Origin: Nocardiopsis endophytica
GTDB lineage: Bacteria; Actinomycetota; Actinomycetes; Streptosporangiales; Streptosporangiaceae
DNA length: 51,809 bases
Direction: 5' to 3'
Assembly: GCF_027706725.1 (NCBI RefSeq)
Contig: NZ_JAQFWQ010000045.1
Location: 1-51,809, forward strand
Shown: piece after piece, positions 25,992 through 35,398 of the stretch
How positions within the stretch are numbered: position 1 is the first letter of the stretch
Layout: each line of letters starts with the position of its first letter
Made by a program: the position numbers and the translations under genes
The notes under the pieces: generated by a model
Databases searched by the model: none
What the model was told of the DNA's origin: nothing
What the model saw: the letters and a program-made list of their open reading frames with translations, nothing else

Positions 25992-27488
25992 ATGGAATTC
26001 ATCCAGCACTGGATCGACGGGGCCGCCACGACCGGTGTCTCCACCCGCACGCAGCCCGTGTGGGACCCGGCCACCGGCGCCGAGCAGGCGAAGGTGCTCA
26101 TGGCCGAGACCGCCGACGTCGACGCCGCCGTGGCCGCCGCCGCCAAGGCGTTCGAGACCTGGGGCGAGTCCTCCCTCACCAAGCGCGCCCGCGTCATGTT
26201 CCGCCTGCGCGAGCTGCTGGTCGAGCACGAGGACGAGCTGGCGCGCGTCATCTCCTCCGAGCACGGAAAGGTCGTCGACGACGCGCGCGGGGAGATCGTC
26301 CGCGGCCGCGAGGTCGTCGAGTACGCCTGCGGCATCGTCTCCGCGCTCAAGGGCGGCTACTCCGACCAGATCTCCACCGGGGTCGACGCCTTCGATTTCC
26401 GCCAGCCCCTCGGCGTCGTCGCCGGCATCACCCCGTTCAACTTCCCGATCATGGTGCCGCTGTGGATGCACCCGGTCGCCATCGCCTGCGGCAACACCTT
26501 CGTTCTCAAGCCCAGCGAGCGCGACCCCTCGGCCTCCAACCTGGTCGCCGAGCTGTACAAGGAGGCCGGGCTGCCCGACGGCGTGTTCAACGTCGTGCAC
26601 GGCGACAAGACCGCCGTCGACGCGGTGCTCGACCACCCCGGCGTCTCCGCGGTCTCCTTCGTCGGCTCCACCCCGATCGCCAAGTACGTGCACGAGCGCG
26701 CCACCGCCTCCGGCAAGCGCGTGCAGGCCCTCGGCGGCGCCAAGAACCATGCGGTCGTGCTGCCCGACGCCGACCTGGACGACGCCGCATCCCACCTGAC
26801 CGCCGCCGCCTTCGGCTCGGCCGGGCAGCGGTGCATGGCGATCTCGGTCGCCGTGGCCGTCGGCGAGGCCGCCGACGCGCTCGTCCCGGCCCTGGCCGAC
26901 AAGGCCCGCGCCGTCAAGGTCGGCCCCGGCCACGACGCGGGCAACGACATGGGCCCGGTCATCACCGCCGAGGCGCGCGACCGCGTCGCCTCCTACGTGG
27001 CCTCCGGCACCGAGCAGGGCGCGGTCGCCGTCGTCGACGGGCGCGGCCTCAAGGTGGAGGGCCACGAGGACGGGTTCTTCATCGGCCCGTCGGTCCTGGA
27101 CAAGGTCACCGCCGACATGGACGTCTACACCACCGAGGTGTTCGGCCCGCTGCTGGTGGTGGTCCGCGCGGCCGACCTGGACGAGGCCATCACCATCGTC
27201 AACGCCAACCCGTACGGCAACGGCACCGCGATCTTCACCGGCGACGGCGAGGCGGCCCGCCGCTTCCAGCGCCGGGTGAGTGTGGGGATGATCGGCGTCA
27301 ACGTGCCGATCCCGGTGCCCATGGCGCACTACTCCTTCGGCGGCTGGAAGGACTCCCTCTTCGGCGACACCCACATCCACGGCCCCGAGGGCGTGCGGTT
27401 CTACACCCGCGCCAAGGCCGTCACCAGCCGGTGGCCGCGCGTCGACCGCTCGGTCCAGGCCGCGTTCAACTTCCCGACCCACGGCTGA
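25992..27488 (+). CDS. mmsA: CoA-acylating methylmalonate/malonate semialdehyde dehydrogenase
   Basis: Oxidises malonate semialdehyde, and usually methylmalonate semialdehyde, to acetyl-CoA (or propionyl-CoA) with NAD+ and CoA. This is the final inositol step, IolA. The 498-residue aldehyde dehydrogenase has ITPFNFPIMVPLWM near 152, FVGSTPIAKYVHERA near 220, and the nucleophile GSAGQRCMA with Cys at about 281. It lacks the Glu general base usual in hydrolytic ALDHs at the LELGG position (here ALGGAKNH), as expected for CoA-acylating members. It lies 34 bases after iolD in the same operon. Confidence 0.94.
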   Translation: MEFIQHWIDGAATTGVSTRTQPVWDPATGAEQAKVLMAETADVDAAVAAAAKAFETWGESSLTKRARVMFRLRELLVEHEDELARVISSEHGKVVDDARGEIVRGREVVEYACGIVSALKGGYSDQISTGVDAFDFRQPLGVVAGITPFNFPIMVPLWMHPVAIACGNTFVLKPSERDPSASNLVAELYKEAGLPDGVFNVVHGDKTAVDAVLDHPGVSAVSFVGSTPIAKYVHERATASGKRVQALGGAKNHAVVLPDADLDDAASHLTAAAFGSAGQRCMAISVAVAVGEAADALVPALADKARAVKVGPGHDAGNDMGPVITAEARDRVASYVASGTEQGAVAVVDGRGLKVEGHEDGFFIGPSVLDKVTADMDVYTTEVFGPLLVVVRAADLDEAITIVNANPYGNGTAIFTGDGEAARRFQRRVSVGMIGVNVPIPVPMAHYSFGGWKDSLFGDTHIHGPEGVRFYTRAKAVTSRWPRVDRSVQAAFNFPTHG

Positions 27489-27534
27489 GCCCGGCCCGCC
27501 CGCACCCCTTCAGCTTCAGCAAAGGACGGCACCA

Positions 27535-28455
27535 ATGAGCACCGTGAAGGACAAGCTCGTCCTCGGATCCGCCCCCGATTCCTGGGGCGTGTGGTTCCCC
27601 GAGGACGAGTACCAGACCCCCTGGTACCGCTTCCTCGACGAACTCGCCGAGGCCGGCTACGAGTGGGTGGAGCTTGGCCCCTACGGCTACCTGCCCACCG
27701 ACCCCGACCGGCTCGCCGACGAGGTCGGCAGGCGCGGCCTCAAGGTCTCCGGCGGGACCGTCTTCGGCGCCCTCCACGACGACGCCCAGTGGGACGGCAT
27801 GGTCTCCACCGTGCGCAAGGTCGCCGGGCTGACCCAGGCCATGGGCGCGCACCACCTGGTGTTCATCCCGCCCATGTTCCGCGACGAGAAGACCGGCGGC
27901 TTCACCGAGTCGCCCACCCTCGACGACGGGCAGTGGAGGACCCTGTACCGCAACGCCGACCGGCTCGGACGGCTGCTGATGGAGGAGTACGGGGTGCGGC
28001 TGTGCCTGCACTCCCACGCCGACTCCCACATCCAGACCCAGCCCGAGATCGAGCGGTTCCTGGACGGCACCGACTCCGATTACGTCTCGCTGTGCCTGGA
28101 CACCGGCCACGTCGCCTACGGCGGCGGCGACGCGGTGGACCTCATCCGCCGCTACTCCGAGCGCATCGGATACGTGCACATCAAGCAGATGGACCCGGAG
28201 GTGCTGCGGCAGAAGGACGCCGAGGAGCTGTCCTTCGGCGAGGCCGTCAAGCGCGGGGTGTGCGTCGAGCCGCCCGCGGGCGAGCCGGTGCCCTCCAAGG
28301 TCCTCGACGCCCTGGACGACGTGGACGCGCGCGTGTTCGTCATCGTCGAGCAGGACCTCTACCCGTGCGAGCCCGACGTGCCGCTGCCCATCGCGGTGCG
28401 CACGCGCAAGTACCTGAACAGCTGCGGCCTCGGCGCCCGCTACCAGCAGGCCTGA
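27535..28455 (+). CDS. iolE: Inosose dehydratase-like TIM-barrel protein IolE
   Basis: Removes water from 2-keto-myo-inositol to give the diketone used by IolD. The 306-residue AP-endonuclease-type TIM barrel starts with LGSAPDSWGVWF, typical of IolE. It has metal-ligand blocks LCLHSHADSH near residue 160, LCLDTGHVAYGG near 184, YVHIKQMD near 207 and a C-terminal FVIVEQD. AAAGGA precedes the ATG. The gap of 46 bases to mmsA keeps it in the operon, while a hairpin follows before the transporter genes. Confidence 0.9.
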   Translation: MSTVKDKLVLGSAPDSWGVWFPEDEYQTPWYRFLDELAEAGYEWVELGPYGYLPTDPDRLADEVGRRGLKVSGGTVFGALHDDAQWDGMVSTVRKVAGLTQAMGAHHLVFIPPMFRDEKTGGFTESPTLDDGQWRTLYRNADRLGRLLMEEYGVRLCLHSHADSHIQTQPEIERFLDGTDSDYVSLCLDTGHVAYGGGDAVDLIRRYSERIGYVHIKQMDPEVLRQKDAEELSFGEAVKRGVCVEPPAGEPVPSKVLDALDDVDARVFVIVEQDLYPCEPDVPLPIAVRTRKYLNSCGLGARYQQA

Positions 28456-28478
28456 GGAACGCGGACACCCAACGGCTC

Positions 28479-28502
28479 CCGGGCCCGCGACGGCGGGCCC
28501 GG
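28479..28502 (+). terminator. Intercistronic hairpin after iolE
   Basis: CCGGGCCCGC (28479-28488) pairs with GCGGGCCCGG (28493-28502) around a GACG tetraloop. It may act as a partial terminator or RNA stabiliser separating enzyme and transporter expression. Confidence 0.45.
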
Positions 28503-28601
28503 ACATCCCCCGATTGGAACGACCGGGACGACCGGACAGCGCCGGCGACCGAGAGAGGACCCACCCCAGCAGTTCCCGGAATTCAGACAGAGGTACCACC
28601 C

Positions 28602-29588
28602 ATGAACCGCACCCCCAAGCTCTCCGCCTACCTGGCAGCGGCGTCCGTCCTGGCCCTGGCCGCGGCCGCGTGCAGCTCCGGAGGCGGTGCACAGCAGGAA
28701 GACGCGGGCGGCAACGCCGAGGCCGGCGACCTGACGATCGCGATGATCACGCACGAGGTGCCCGGCGACACCTTCTGGGACCGGATCCGCGCCGGTGCCG
28801 AGGACTCGGCCGCCAACCACGGCATCACCCTGGACTACAACTCCGACCCCAGCGCCTCCGAGCAGGCGACCCTGGTGCGGACCGCGATCGACAAGGGCGT
28901 CGACGGCATCGCCGTCACCCTCGCCAAGCCCGACGAACTCAAGGGGGCGGTGCAGGAGGCCGAGGACGCCGGTATCCCGGTGGTCGCCTTCAACTCCGGC
29001 ATCGAGGAGTGGCAGGACATGGGCGTCACCGAGTACTTCGGCACCGACGAGGCCCTGGCCGGGGAGGCCTTCGGCGAGCGGCTGAACGAGGCCGGGGCGG
29101 AGAAGGCGCTCTGCGTCATCCAGGAGCAGGGCCACGTCGCCCTGGAGACGCGCTGCTCCTCGCTGGACGAGGCCTTCGACGGCGACTCCGAGACCCTGTA
29201 CGTCGACGGGTCGAGCATGCCCGACGTGAAGTCCTCCATCACCTCCAAGCTGCAGTCCGACAAGGACATCGACCACGTCGTCACCCTGGGCGGCCCGTTC
29301 GCCATGGCGGCGCTGGACGCGGTGTCCGACGCCGGGAGCGACGCGAAGGTGGCCACCTTCGACCTGAACAAGGAGGTCGTGGCCTCCATCGAGGACGGCA
29401 CCATCGAGTGGGCCGTCGACCAGCAGCCCTACCTGCAGGGGTACATGTCCGTTGAGGGACTGTGGCTGCTCAACGCCAACGGCAACGACATCGGCGGCGG
29501 CACCGAGCCGGTGCTGACCGGACCCAGCTTCGTGGACTCCGACAACGTCGGCCAGGTCGCCGAGTTCGCCGAGAAGGGAACCCGGTGA
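28602..29588 (+). CDS. ABC importer substrate-binding lipoprotein (sugar/inositol)
   Basis: A 328-residue type I periplasmic-binding protein of the ribose/inositol class, anchored outside the membrane. The signal peptide ends in a lipobox-like AAAAC with Cys24, followed by a Gly/Ser/Gln-rich tether. The binding domain starts with LTIAMITHEVPGDTFWDRI and includes IDKGVDGIAVTLAKPDE. It most likely captures myo-inositol, or an isomer, for the permease and ATPase encoded directly downstream. Its ATG at 28602 follows AGAGG. The gap to iolE contains a hairpin. Confidence 0.9.
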   Translation: MNRTPKLSAYLAAASVLALAAAACSSGGGAQQEDAGGNAEAGDLTIAMITHEVPGDTFWDRIRAGAEDSAANHGITLDYNSDPSASEQATLVRTAIDKGVDGIAVTLAKPDELKGAVQEAEDAGIPVVAFNSGIEEWQDMGVTEYFGTDEALAGEAFGERLNEAGAEKALCVIQEQGHVALETRCSSLDEAFDGDSETLYVDGSSMPDVKSSITSKLQSDKDIDHVVTLGGPFAMAALDAVSDAGSDAKVATFDLNKEVVASIEDGTIEWAVDQQPYLQGYMSVEGLWLLNANGNDIGGGTEPVLTGPSFVDSDNVGQVAEFAEKGTR

Positions 29589-29594
29589 CGCGCA

Positions 29595-30659
29595 ATGGCG
29601 AGCACCCTCGCACCGCGGCCGGCGCCCGCGGCCACCACTGAGAAGGAGCTGCGGGCCGGGCGCCGCCCGCTGCTCAACCGCCTGCTGAGCCGCCCCGAGC
29701 TGGGCTCGCTCATCGGCGCGGTGGCGGTCTTCGCCGTCTTCTTCGCGCTGGCCCCCACCTTCCGCCAGGGGGACTCCTTCGCGACCGTGCTGTACGCCGC
29801 CTCCGTGGTCGGCATCATGGCGGTCGGCGTCGCGCTGCTGATGATCGGCGGCGAGTTCGACCTGTCCGCCGGGGTGGCGGTGGTGACCGCGGCGCTGACC
29901 GCGGGCATGGCCGGCTACTACCTGAACCTGAACGTGTGGGCGGCGGCCGGGATCTCCCTGCTGGTCGCCCTGGCGATCGGGTTCGCCAACGGCGCCATCC
30001 TGGTGCGCACCAAGCTGCCGAGCTTCCTGGTGACCCTGTCGATGTTCCTGATGCTCCAGGGCCTGAACATCGCCGTGACCAAGCTCGTCACCGGCAGCGT
30101 GTCCGGGCCCAACATCTCCGACATGGACGGCTACGAATCGGCGCGGGCGGTGTTCGCCTCCTCCGTGCCGGTCCCGGTCCTGGGCGGTGTGCGCATCACC
30201 GTCATCTGGTGGCTGGTGTTCGTCGCCGCGGCCACCTGGGTGCTGATGCGCACCCGCGTGGGCAACTGGATCTTCGCGGTGGGCGGCAACGCCGAGAGCG
30301 CGCGTGCCGTCGGCGTTCCGGTGACCCGGGTGAAGATCGGCCTGTTCATGACCGTCGGCTTCTTCGCCTGGTTCAGCGGCATGCACCTGCTGACGGCCTC
30401 CGGGCGCCAGCAGTCCGGCGAGGGCGTGGGCATGGAGCTGCTGTACATCATGGCCGCCGTCGTCGGCGGGTGCCTGCTGACCGGCGGCTTCGGATCCGTC
30501 ATCGGCGCCGCGATCGGCGCGTTCATCTACGGCATGACCACGATGGGCATCGTCTACGCCGGCTGGGACAACAACTGGGTGATGTTCTTCGTCGGCGCGA
30601 TGCTGCTGCTGGCCGTGGTCGTCAACGCCTGGGTCCGCCGCCAGGCGAGCAAGAGGTGA
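29595..30659 (+). CDS. ABC importer permease (RbsC/BPD_transp_2 family)
   Basis: A 354-residue inner-membrane permease with about 8-10 hydrophobic helices and an N-terminal cytoplasmic tail of about 35 residues. The motif [13 protein letters not shown] near 80 and the EAA-like segment [14 protein letters not shown] near 236 are typical of ribose/inositol-type permeases. It starts 6 bases after the binding-protein stop and ends 5 bases before the ATPase ATG, so the three are one transcription unit. It should form a homodimer. Confidence 0.9.
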   Translation: MASTLAPRPAPAATTEKELRAGRRPLLNRLLSRPELGSLIGAVAVFAVFFALAPTFRQGDSFATVLYAASVVGIMAVGVALLMIGGEFDLSAGVAVVTAALTAGMAGYYLNLNVWAAAGISLLVALAIGFANGAILVRTKLPSFLVTLSMFLMLQGLNIAVTKLVTGSVSGPNISDMDGYESARAVFASSVPVPVLGGVRITVIWWLVFVAAATWVLMRTRVGNWIFAVGGNAESARAVGVPVTRVKIGLFMTVGFFAWFSGMHLLTASGRQQSGEGVGMELLYIMAAVVGGCLLTGGFGSVIGAAIGAFIYGMTTMGIVYAGWDNNWVMFFVGAMLLLAVVVNAWVRRQASKR

Positions 30660-30664
30660 GGACC

Positions 30665-31576
30665 ATGACCGACACGACACCGCGGAGCACCGCGGACACC
30701 GAGGGCGCCGCCGGCACCGCCGGGGCGGCCGGGGGCGGGGCCGACGCGCCGCTGCTGGAGCTGCGCGGCGTGGGCAAGTCCTTCGGCAACATCAGGGCCC
30801 TGTCCGGGGTCGACCTCAGGGTCGGCGCGGGAGAGGTCACCTGCATCCTCGGCGACAACGGGGCGGGCAAGTCCACCCTGATCAAGATCCTGGCCGGGCT
30901 GCACGCCCCCACCGCCGGGTCCTACCGGGTGGACGGGGAGGAGGTCGCCTTCGCCTCGCCCCGCGACGCCCTGGACCGCGGCATCGCCACCGTCTACCAG
31001 GACCTGGCGATGGTCCCGCTGATGCCGGTGTGGCGGAACTTCTTCCTCGGCTCGGAGATCCTCAGGAAGGTGGGCCCCTTCTCCCGGCTCGACGTGGCGG
31101 CGATGCGGCGCATCACCGACGAGGAGCTGAAGAAGATGGGCATCGACCTGCCCGACATCGACGCGCCGGTGGCCAACCTGTCCGGCGGCCAGAAGCAGGT
31201 CGTGGCCATCGCCCGCGCCGTGTACTTCGGCGCCCGCGTGCTGATCCTGGACGAGCCCACCGCCGCGCTCGGCGTCAAGCAGTCCGGGGTGGTGCTCAAG
31301 TACGTCAGCGCCGCCCGGGAGGCGGGGCTGGGGGTCGTGTTCATCACGCACAACCCGCACCACGCCTACATGGTCGGCGACCACTTCGTCATCCTCCGGC
31401 TCGGTGAGACGGAGCTGGACGCCCCGCGTGCGGAGCTGACCCTGGGGGACCTGACCCACCACATGGCCGGGGGAGCCGAGCTCGACGCCCTGGAGCACGA
31501 GCTCGCCCGGAGCGAGGGCCCCGACGGCGGACCCGCGGTGCCGCACCCGACCGCACCGGCCGACGGCCCCGCGTGA
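30665..31576 (+). CDS. ABC importer ATPase, single-domain
   Basis: A 303-residue ATPase with one nucleotide-binding domain: Walker [10 protein letters not shown] near 65, signature [14 protein letters not shown] near 175, Walker [13 protein letters not shown] near 195 and the switch His in [11 protein letters not shown]. Ribose-type importers usually have a fused double ATPase of about 500 residues (RbsA). The single-domain form resembles fructose-importer FrcA-like proteins and would work as a dimer. Low-complexity tails flank both ends. A 16-bp hairpin follows the stop codon. Confidence 0.9.
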   Translation: MTDTTPRSTADTEGAAGTAGAAGGGADAPLLELRGVGKSFGNIRALSGVDLRVGAGEVTCILGDNGAGKSTLIKILAGLHAPTAGSYRVDGEEVAFASPRDALDRGIATVYQDLAMVPLMPVWRNFFLGSEILRKVGPFSRLDVAAMRRITDEELKKMGIDLPDIDAPVANLSGGQKQVVAIARAVYFGARVLILDEPTAALGVKQSGVVLKYVSAAREAGLGVVFITHNPHHAYMVGDHFVILRLGETELDAPRAELTLGDLTHHMAGGAELDALEHELARSEGPDGGPAVPHPTAPADGPA

Positions 31577-31584
31577 AGAAAGCC

Positions 31585-31625
31585 CCCGGCCGGTGCCGCG
31601 GCCCCCTCGCGCGGCACCGGCCGGG
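31585..31625 (+). terminator. Strong hairpin between ABC importer and iolG2
   Basis: The 16-base arm CCCGGCCGGTGCCGCG (31585-31600) pairs perfectly with 31610-31625 around a 9-base loop. No T-run follows. It is a terminator or a processing/stability element within the larger cluster. Confidence 0.55.
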
Positions 31626-31659
31626 CCCGCATACGCACCCCTGTGAGAGGAACGAGAAG

Positions 31660-32664
31660 ATGACCGTGAACGTCGGCGTCATCGGCGCCGGGATGATCGG
31701 CACCGACCACATGCGCAGGCTGGACCGGGTGGTCAGCGGCGCCCGCGTCGCAGCGGTGACCGACATCGACCCCGCGCGCGCCGCCGAGGCGGCCGCCGGC
31801 GTCGGTGCCCGCGCCCTGGCCTCCGACGCCGAGGTGGTCGCGGACCCGGAGGTGGACGCGGTCCTCGTCGCCTCCTGGGGGCCCGCGCACGCCGCCTCCG
31901 TGCTGGCCGCCATCGGGGCGGGCAAGCCCGTGCTGTGCGAGAAGCCGCTGGCCACCACCGCCGAGGACTGCCGCCGCATCATGGAGGCCGAGCGGGCGCA
32001 CGGCTCCCGGCTGGTGCAGGTGGGCTTCATGCGCCGCTACGACACCGGGTACCGGGCGATGAAGGAGCTCATCGACGAGGGGGCGATCGGCGTCCCGCTG
32101 ATGGCGCACTGCGCGCACCGCAACCCGACCGTGCCCGAGGCCTACCACTCGGAGATGGCGACCAAGGACACCGCCATCCACGAGATCGACACGCTGCGCT
32201 GGCTGCTCGGCGAGGAGCTGGCCACGGCGCAGATCATCCGGCCGCGCCGCACCTCCAAGCGGTTCGCGCACCTGGTGGACCCGCAGCTGCTGCTCTTCGA
32301 GACCGAGTCGGGCGCGCGCATCGACCTGGAGGTCTTCGTGAACTGCCAGTACGGCTACGACATCCGCTGCGAGGTGGTCGGCGAGGACGGCGCGGTGCGC
32401 CTGCCCGAGCCGCAGGAGGCCGTCCTGCACGCGGCCGGGCGCAGCGGGTCGTCCGTGCACCAGGACTGGAAGCGGCGCTTCGGCGCGGCCTTCGACGCCG
32501 AGGTGCAGGCCTGGGCGGACGCGGTCGCGGCGGGGCGGATCGAGGGGCCGAGCGCCTGGGACGGCTACGCCGCCGCGATGGTCGGCGACGCCGCCGTCCA
32601 CTCGCTGGAGACCGGCGAGGTCGTCCCGACGAAGGTGGAGGAGCGACCGGACTTCTACGCCTGA
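31660..32664 (+). CDS. iolG: Inositol 2-dehydrogenase (Gfo/Idh/MocA), copy 2
   Basis: A 334-residue NAD-dependent dehydrogenase: Rossmann motif GVIGAGMIGTDH, LCEKPLATT near residue 95, VQVGFMRRYD near 124 and the active-site block KDTAIHEIDTLRWLLG near 167-182 with Asp and His. This copy looks the more typical myo-inositol dehydrogenase and is linked to the importer. The GAGAAG before the ATG at 31660 is a weak ribosome binding site, but the start agrees with the conserved first strand. It is distinct from the copy at 18614; the two may act on different inositol isomers or steps. Confidence 0.9.
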   Translation: MTVNVGVIGAGMIGTDHMRRLDRVVSGARVAAVTDIDPARAAEAAAGVGARALASDAEVVADPEVDAVLVASWGPAHAASVLAAIGAGKPVLCEKPLATTAEDCRRIMEAERAHGSRLVQVGFMRRYDTGYRAMKELIDEGAIGVPLMAHCAHRNPTVPEAYHSEMATKDTAIHEIDTLRWLLGEELATAQIIRPRRTSKRFAHLVDPQLLLFETESGARIDLEVFVNCQYGYDIRCEVVGEDGAVRLPEPQEAVLHAAGRSGSSVHQDWKRRFGAAFDAEVQAWADAVAAGRIEGPSAWDGYAAAMVGDAAVHSLETGEVVPTKVEERPDFYA

Positions 32665-32698
32665 CGCCGAACGCCTCCCTGCCTGAAAGGAGCCCACC

Positions 32699-33574
32699 GT
32701 GAAGATCGCGCTCGACCCGTACATGTTCCGCAAGCTGCCCATGGCGGAGATGGTCCGCACGGTCGCCGACATCGGGTACTCCCACATCGAGCTCTCCCCG
32801 CGCGAGGAGTTCATGCCCTTCTTCCTGCACCCCCGCGCCGACGACGACCGGGTCGCCGAGCTCAAGGGGGTCCTGCGGGAGACGGGGGTGGAGCTGTCCA
32901 GCGTGCTCCCGCTGTACAAGTGGTCCAGCCCCGACGAGGAGGAGCGGCGGGCCGCCGTGCGCTACTGGAGGCGCATGATCGAGGTGACCGTCGAGCTGGG
33001 CTGCACCCTGATGAACTCCGAGTTCAACGGGCGCCCGGAGCGGGCCGCCGAGAGCGAGGCCGCCTTCTGGAGGTCGATGGAGGAGCTGCTGCCGGTGTTC
33101 GAGCGCGAGGGGATCGCGCTGAACCTGGAGGCCCACCCCGACGACTTCTGCGAGGTCAACGAGCCCGCCGTGGACCTGGTGCGGGCCATCAACAAGCCGT
33201 GGGTGAACTACCTGTACTGCGCCCCGCACACCTTCCACCTGTCCGGCGAGGACCCGGGGGCGGACGTGCGGCGGATGATGGCCTACGCGGGGGACAGGCT
33301 GAAGCACGTGCACATCGCCGACTCCTTCAACCACAAGGGGTCGGGCGGGCTGCGCTACATCCTCAACCCGCCCGGCACCCCCGCCCGGATCCACCAGCAC
33401 CTGGACATCGGCCAGGGCGAGGTGGACTGGGAGGCGTTCTTCGGCACGCTGCGGGACATCGAGTTCGACGGCGTTGCCACCGTGTGCGTCTTCGCCTGGG
33501 AGGAACGCGCCCGCGAGTCGAGCGTGTTCATGCTGGAGCGCGTCACCAAGGAACTGGGGTCCCTGGTGGCGTAG
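32699..33574 (+). CDS. iolH: Sugar phosphate isomerase/epimerase-like TIM barrel (IolH-like)
   Basis: A 291-residue AP-endonuclease-family-2 barrel. Metal-site blocks are GYSHIELSPREEF near 25, LNLEAHPDDFCE near 141, KHVHIADSFNH near 203 and a C-terminal FAWEER. Similar proteins (IolH, or IolE paralogues) close many inositol clusters and probably isomerise or epimerise ketoinositols. The precise step is not certain. The GTG at 32699 follows GAAAGGAG by 6 bases. It is the last gene of the island; an ABC-F gene lies convergent to it. Confidence 0.82.
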   Translation: MKIALDPYMFRKLPMAEMVRTVADIGYSHIELSPREEFMPFFLHPRADDDRVAELKGVLRETGVELSSVLPLYKWSSPDEEERRAAVRYWRRMIEVTVELGCTLMNSEFNGRPERAAESEAAFWRSMEELLPVFEREGIALNLEAHPDDFCEVNEPAVDLVRAINKPWVNYLYCAPHTFHLSGEDPGADVRRMMAYAGDRLKHVHIADSFNHKGSGGLRYILNPPGTPARIHQHLDIGQGEVDWEAFFGTLRDIEFDGVATVCVFAWEERARESSVFMLERVTKELGSLVA

Positions 33575-33638
33575 GGGCAGGGGCGGGGGACGGGCTCCCG
33601 TGGTCCCCCGCCCCTGCCTCGCCCCGTTCCCAAGGAGG

Positions 33639-35351
33639 TCACCGCACGGGCGCCCCGTTCTCCAGGTACAGGTGGTCGCCCTCCCACGTCCGGCGCAGCC
33701 ACCGGTCGTGGCTGGCGACCGCCACCGCCCCCGGCGCCGTCTTCAGCGCCTCCTCCAACTCCTCGCTCAGCGCCAGGGAGATGTGGTTGGTCGGCTCGTC
33801 CAGCAGCAGCACGTGCGGGGCGGAGGCCACCATCAGGGCCAGTGCCAGCCTGCGGCGCTGGCCCACGCTCAGCTCGCCGACGGGGCGCCGCACGTCGCGG
33901 CGGGCCATCAGCCCCAGCTCGTCCAGCGACGGCGCGTCCGCGACCCTCAGGACCCCCTCCTCGTTCAGCCGGGCCAGCTCCGCGGTGTAGATCTCCCGCG
34001 GGGTGCGCTCCGGGTCGGGGAACTCCACATCCTGCTCCAGCAGCGCCACCCGGGTACCGCCGCGCACCTCGACGCTGCCCGACACGGGGGCGATGCGCCC
34101 CGCCAGGACGTGCAGCAGCGTCGACTTCCCGGCGCCGTTCGGCCCGGTCACCAGCAGCCGCCCGTCGGGGAGCAGGTCGAGCCGGTCCAGGCGGAGCCGC
34201 CCCGGCACCTCCAGGCCGCGTGCGCTCAGCGCCGCGCCCCCGCCCGCGGCCGCGCCGCCGGTGAGCGTCCCGGAGAACGACAGGGGCTTGGGCGGCCTGC
34301 GCACCTGCGTGCTCTCCAGCTCATCGAGGCGGCGCTGGGCGTTGCGCACCCTGCGGGACAGCTGCTTCTGGACACGCGCCCCCTTGAAGTCGTAGAGCAT
34401 CTTGCTGTTGTTGCCCAGCGGCCGCCCCGGGGCGACCTGGCGCGCTGTCACGTCCACCGACGTGCGCAGGGCGCGCAGCTCCTCCTGCTCATCCCGGAAC
34501 CGCTGCTCCCAGCGCTGGTAGGCCTTGCGCTTCTCCTCCAGGTAGAAGGTGTAGGCGCCGCCGTAATAGGTGGGCCCCTGCTCGGAGGACGGGTCCAGGT
34601 CGAGCAGGCCGGTGCACACCGCGTCCAGGAAGGCGCGGTCGTGGCTGGCCAGGACCACGGCGCCGGGCAGGTCGGACAGGAACCCCTCCAGGAACGCGAC
34701 CGCCTCGTCGTCGAGGTGGTTGGTCGGCTCGTCCAGGATCAGCGCGCGCGGGCGCCGGATGAGCAGCGCGGCCAGGGCCAGCCTGCTGCGCTGCCCACCG
34801 GACATGGCGGACACCGGCCGGTCGGACTCCACATCGTCCAGGCCGAGCCCGGCGAGCACGAGTTCGGCGCGTCGGTCGGCGTCCCAGGCGTCCAGGGCCT
34901 CCGCGCGCTCCAGCGCCGCCGCGTAGGCACGCTGGGCCGCCTCGCCCCCGTCCTCCAGCGCCCGGGCGCACGCGGTGAGCTCCCGCTCGGCCGCGCGCGG
35001 CTCGGACAGCGCCTCGGCGACCGCGTCCCCGAGCGTGGTGGTCTCGGTGAACGGCGGCTCCTGGGCGAGGTAACCGGTGTCGCGGGGCCGGGTGACGCTG
35101 CCGGCGTCGGGGTCGGCGGTCCCGGCCAGCAGCGACAGCAGGGTCGACTTGCCCGCACCGTTCTCGCCGACCAGCCCGAGGCGCTGCCCCGGGGCGACGT
35201 CGAGCCGCAGGCCGTCCAGGACGGGCCGGGCGCCGTAGGCCTTGGCCAGGTCGCGGGCGCTCAGCAGCGGGGTCGGGCCCTCGGCCGCGCCCCCTTCGGC
35301 GGGGGAGCGGTGGGTGCGGCGGAACCGCGGTTCGGTCGTACGAGAGGTCAA
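33639..35351 (-). CDS. ABC-F family ATPase, probable antibiotic-resistance ribosome protection protein
   Basis: A soluble 570-residue protein with two ABC domains and no membrane segments: Walker A GENGAGKST then GPNGAGKST, signatures MSGGQRSRLALA and LSVGQRRRLALA, Walker B LILDEPTNHLD and LLLDEPTNHIS. A long basic interdomain linker (about residues 255-350, with MLYDFKGARVQKQLSRRVRN) would reach the ribosomal exit site. Such proteins in actinomycetes (TlrC, LmrC, OleB types) dislodge macrolide, lincosamide or streptogramin drugs. The TTG at 35351 is preferred because GGAGG lies 5 bases upstream; a GTG at 35357 would abut it. A structured leader and a short overlapping upstream frame suggest attenuation. 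Confidence 0.88.
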   Translation of the reverse strand: MTSRTTEPRFRRTHRSPAEGGAAEGPTPLLSARDLAKAYGARPVLDGLRLDVAPGQRLGLVGENGAGKSTLLSLLAGTADPDAGSVTRPRDTGYLAQEPPFTETTTLGDAVAEALSEPRAAERELTACARALEDGGEAAQRAYAAALERAEALDAWDADRRAELVLAGLGLDDVESDRPVSAMSGGQRSRLALAALLIRRPRALILDEPTNHLDDEAVAFLEGFLSDLPGAVVLASHDRAFLDAVCTGLLDLDPSSEQGPTYYGGAYTFYLEEKRKAYQRWEQRFRDEQEELRALRTSVDVTARQVAPGRPLGNNSKMLYDFKGARVQKQLSRRVRNAQRRLDELESTQVRRPPKPLSFSGTLTGGAAAGGGAALSARGLEVPGRLRLDRLDLLPDGRLLVTGPNGAGKSTLLHVLAGRIAPVSGSVEVRGGTRVALLEQDVEFPDPERTPREIYTAELARLNEEGVLRVADAPSLDELGLMARRDVRRPVGELSVGQRRRLALALMVASAPHVLLLDEPTNHISLALSEELEEALKTAPGAVAVASHDRWLRRTWEGDHLYLENGAPVR

Positions 35352-35398
35352 GGCCACCTCCGAGGAAGGTCGGGGCGGGCCGCGGCGCCGGCGTCCAT
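35348..35398 (-). CDS. Possible upstream leader peptide overlapping the ABC-F start
   Basis: An ATG at 35398 opens a 16-codon frame (MDAGAAARPDLPRRWP) whose TGA overlaps the TTG start of the ABC-F gene by two bases. Such overlap would allow translational coupling. No clear ribosome binding site precedes it, so this is a weak candidate. Confidence 0.25.
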   Translation of the reverse strand: MDAGAAARPDLPRRWP

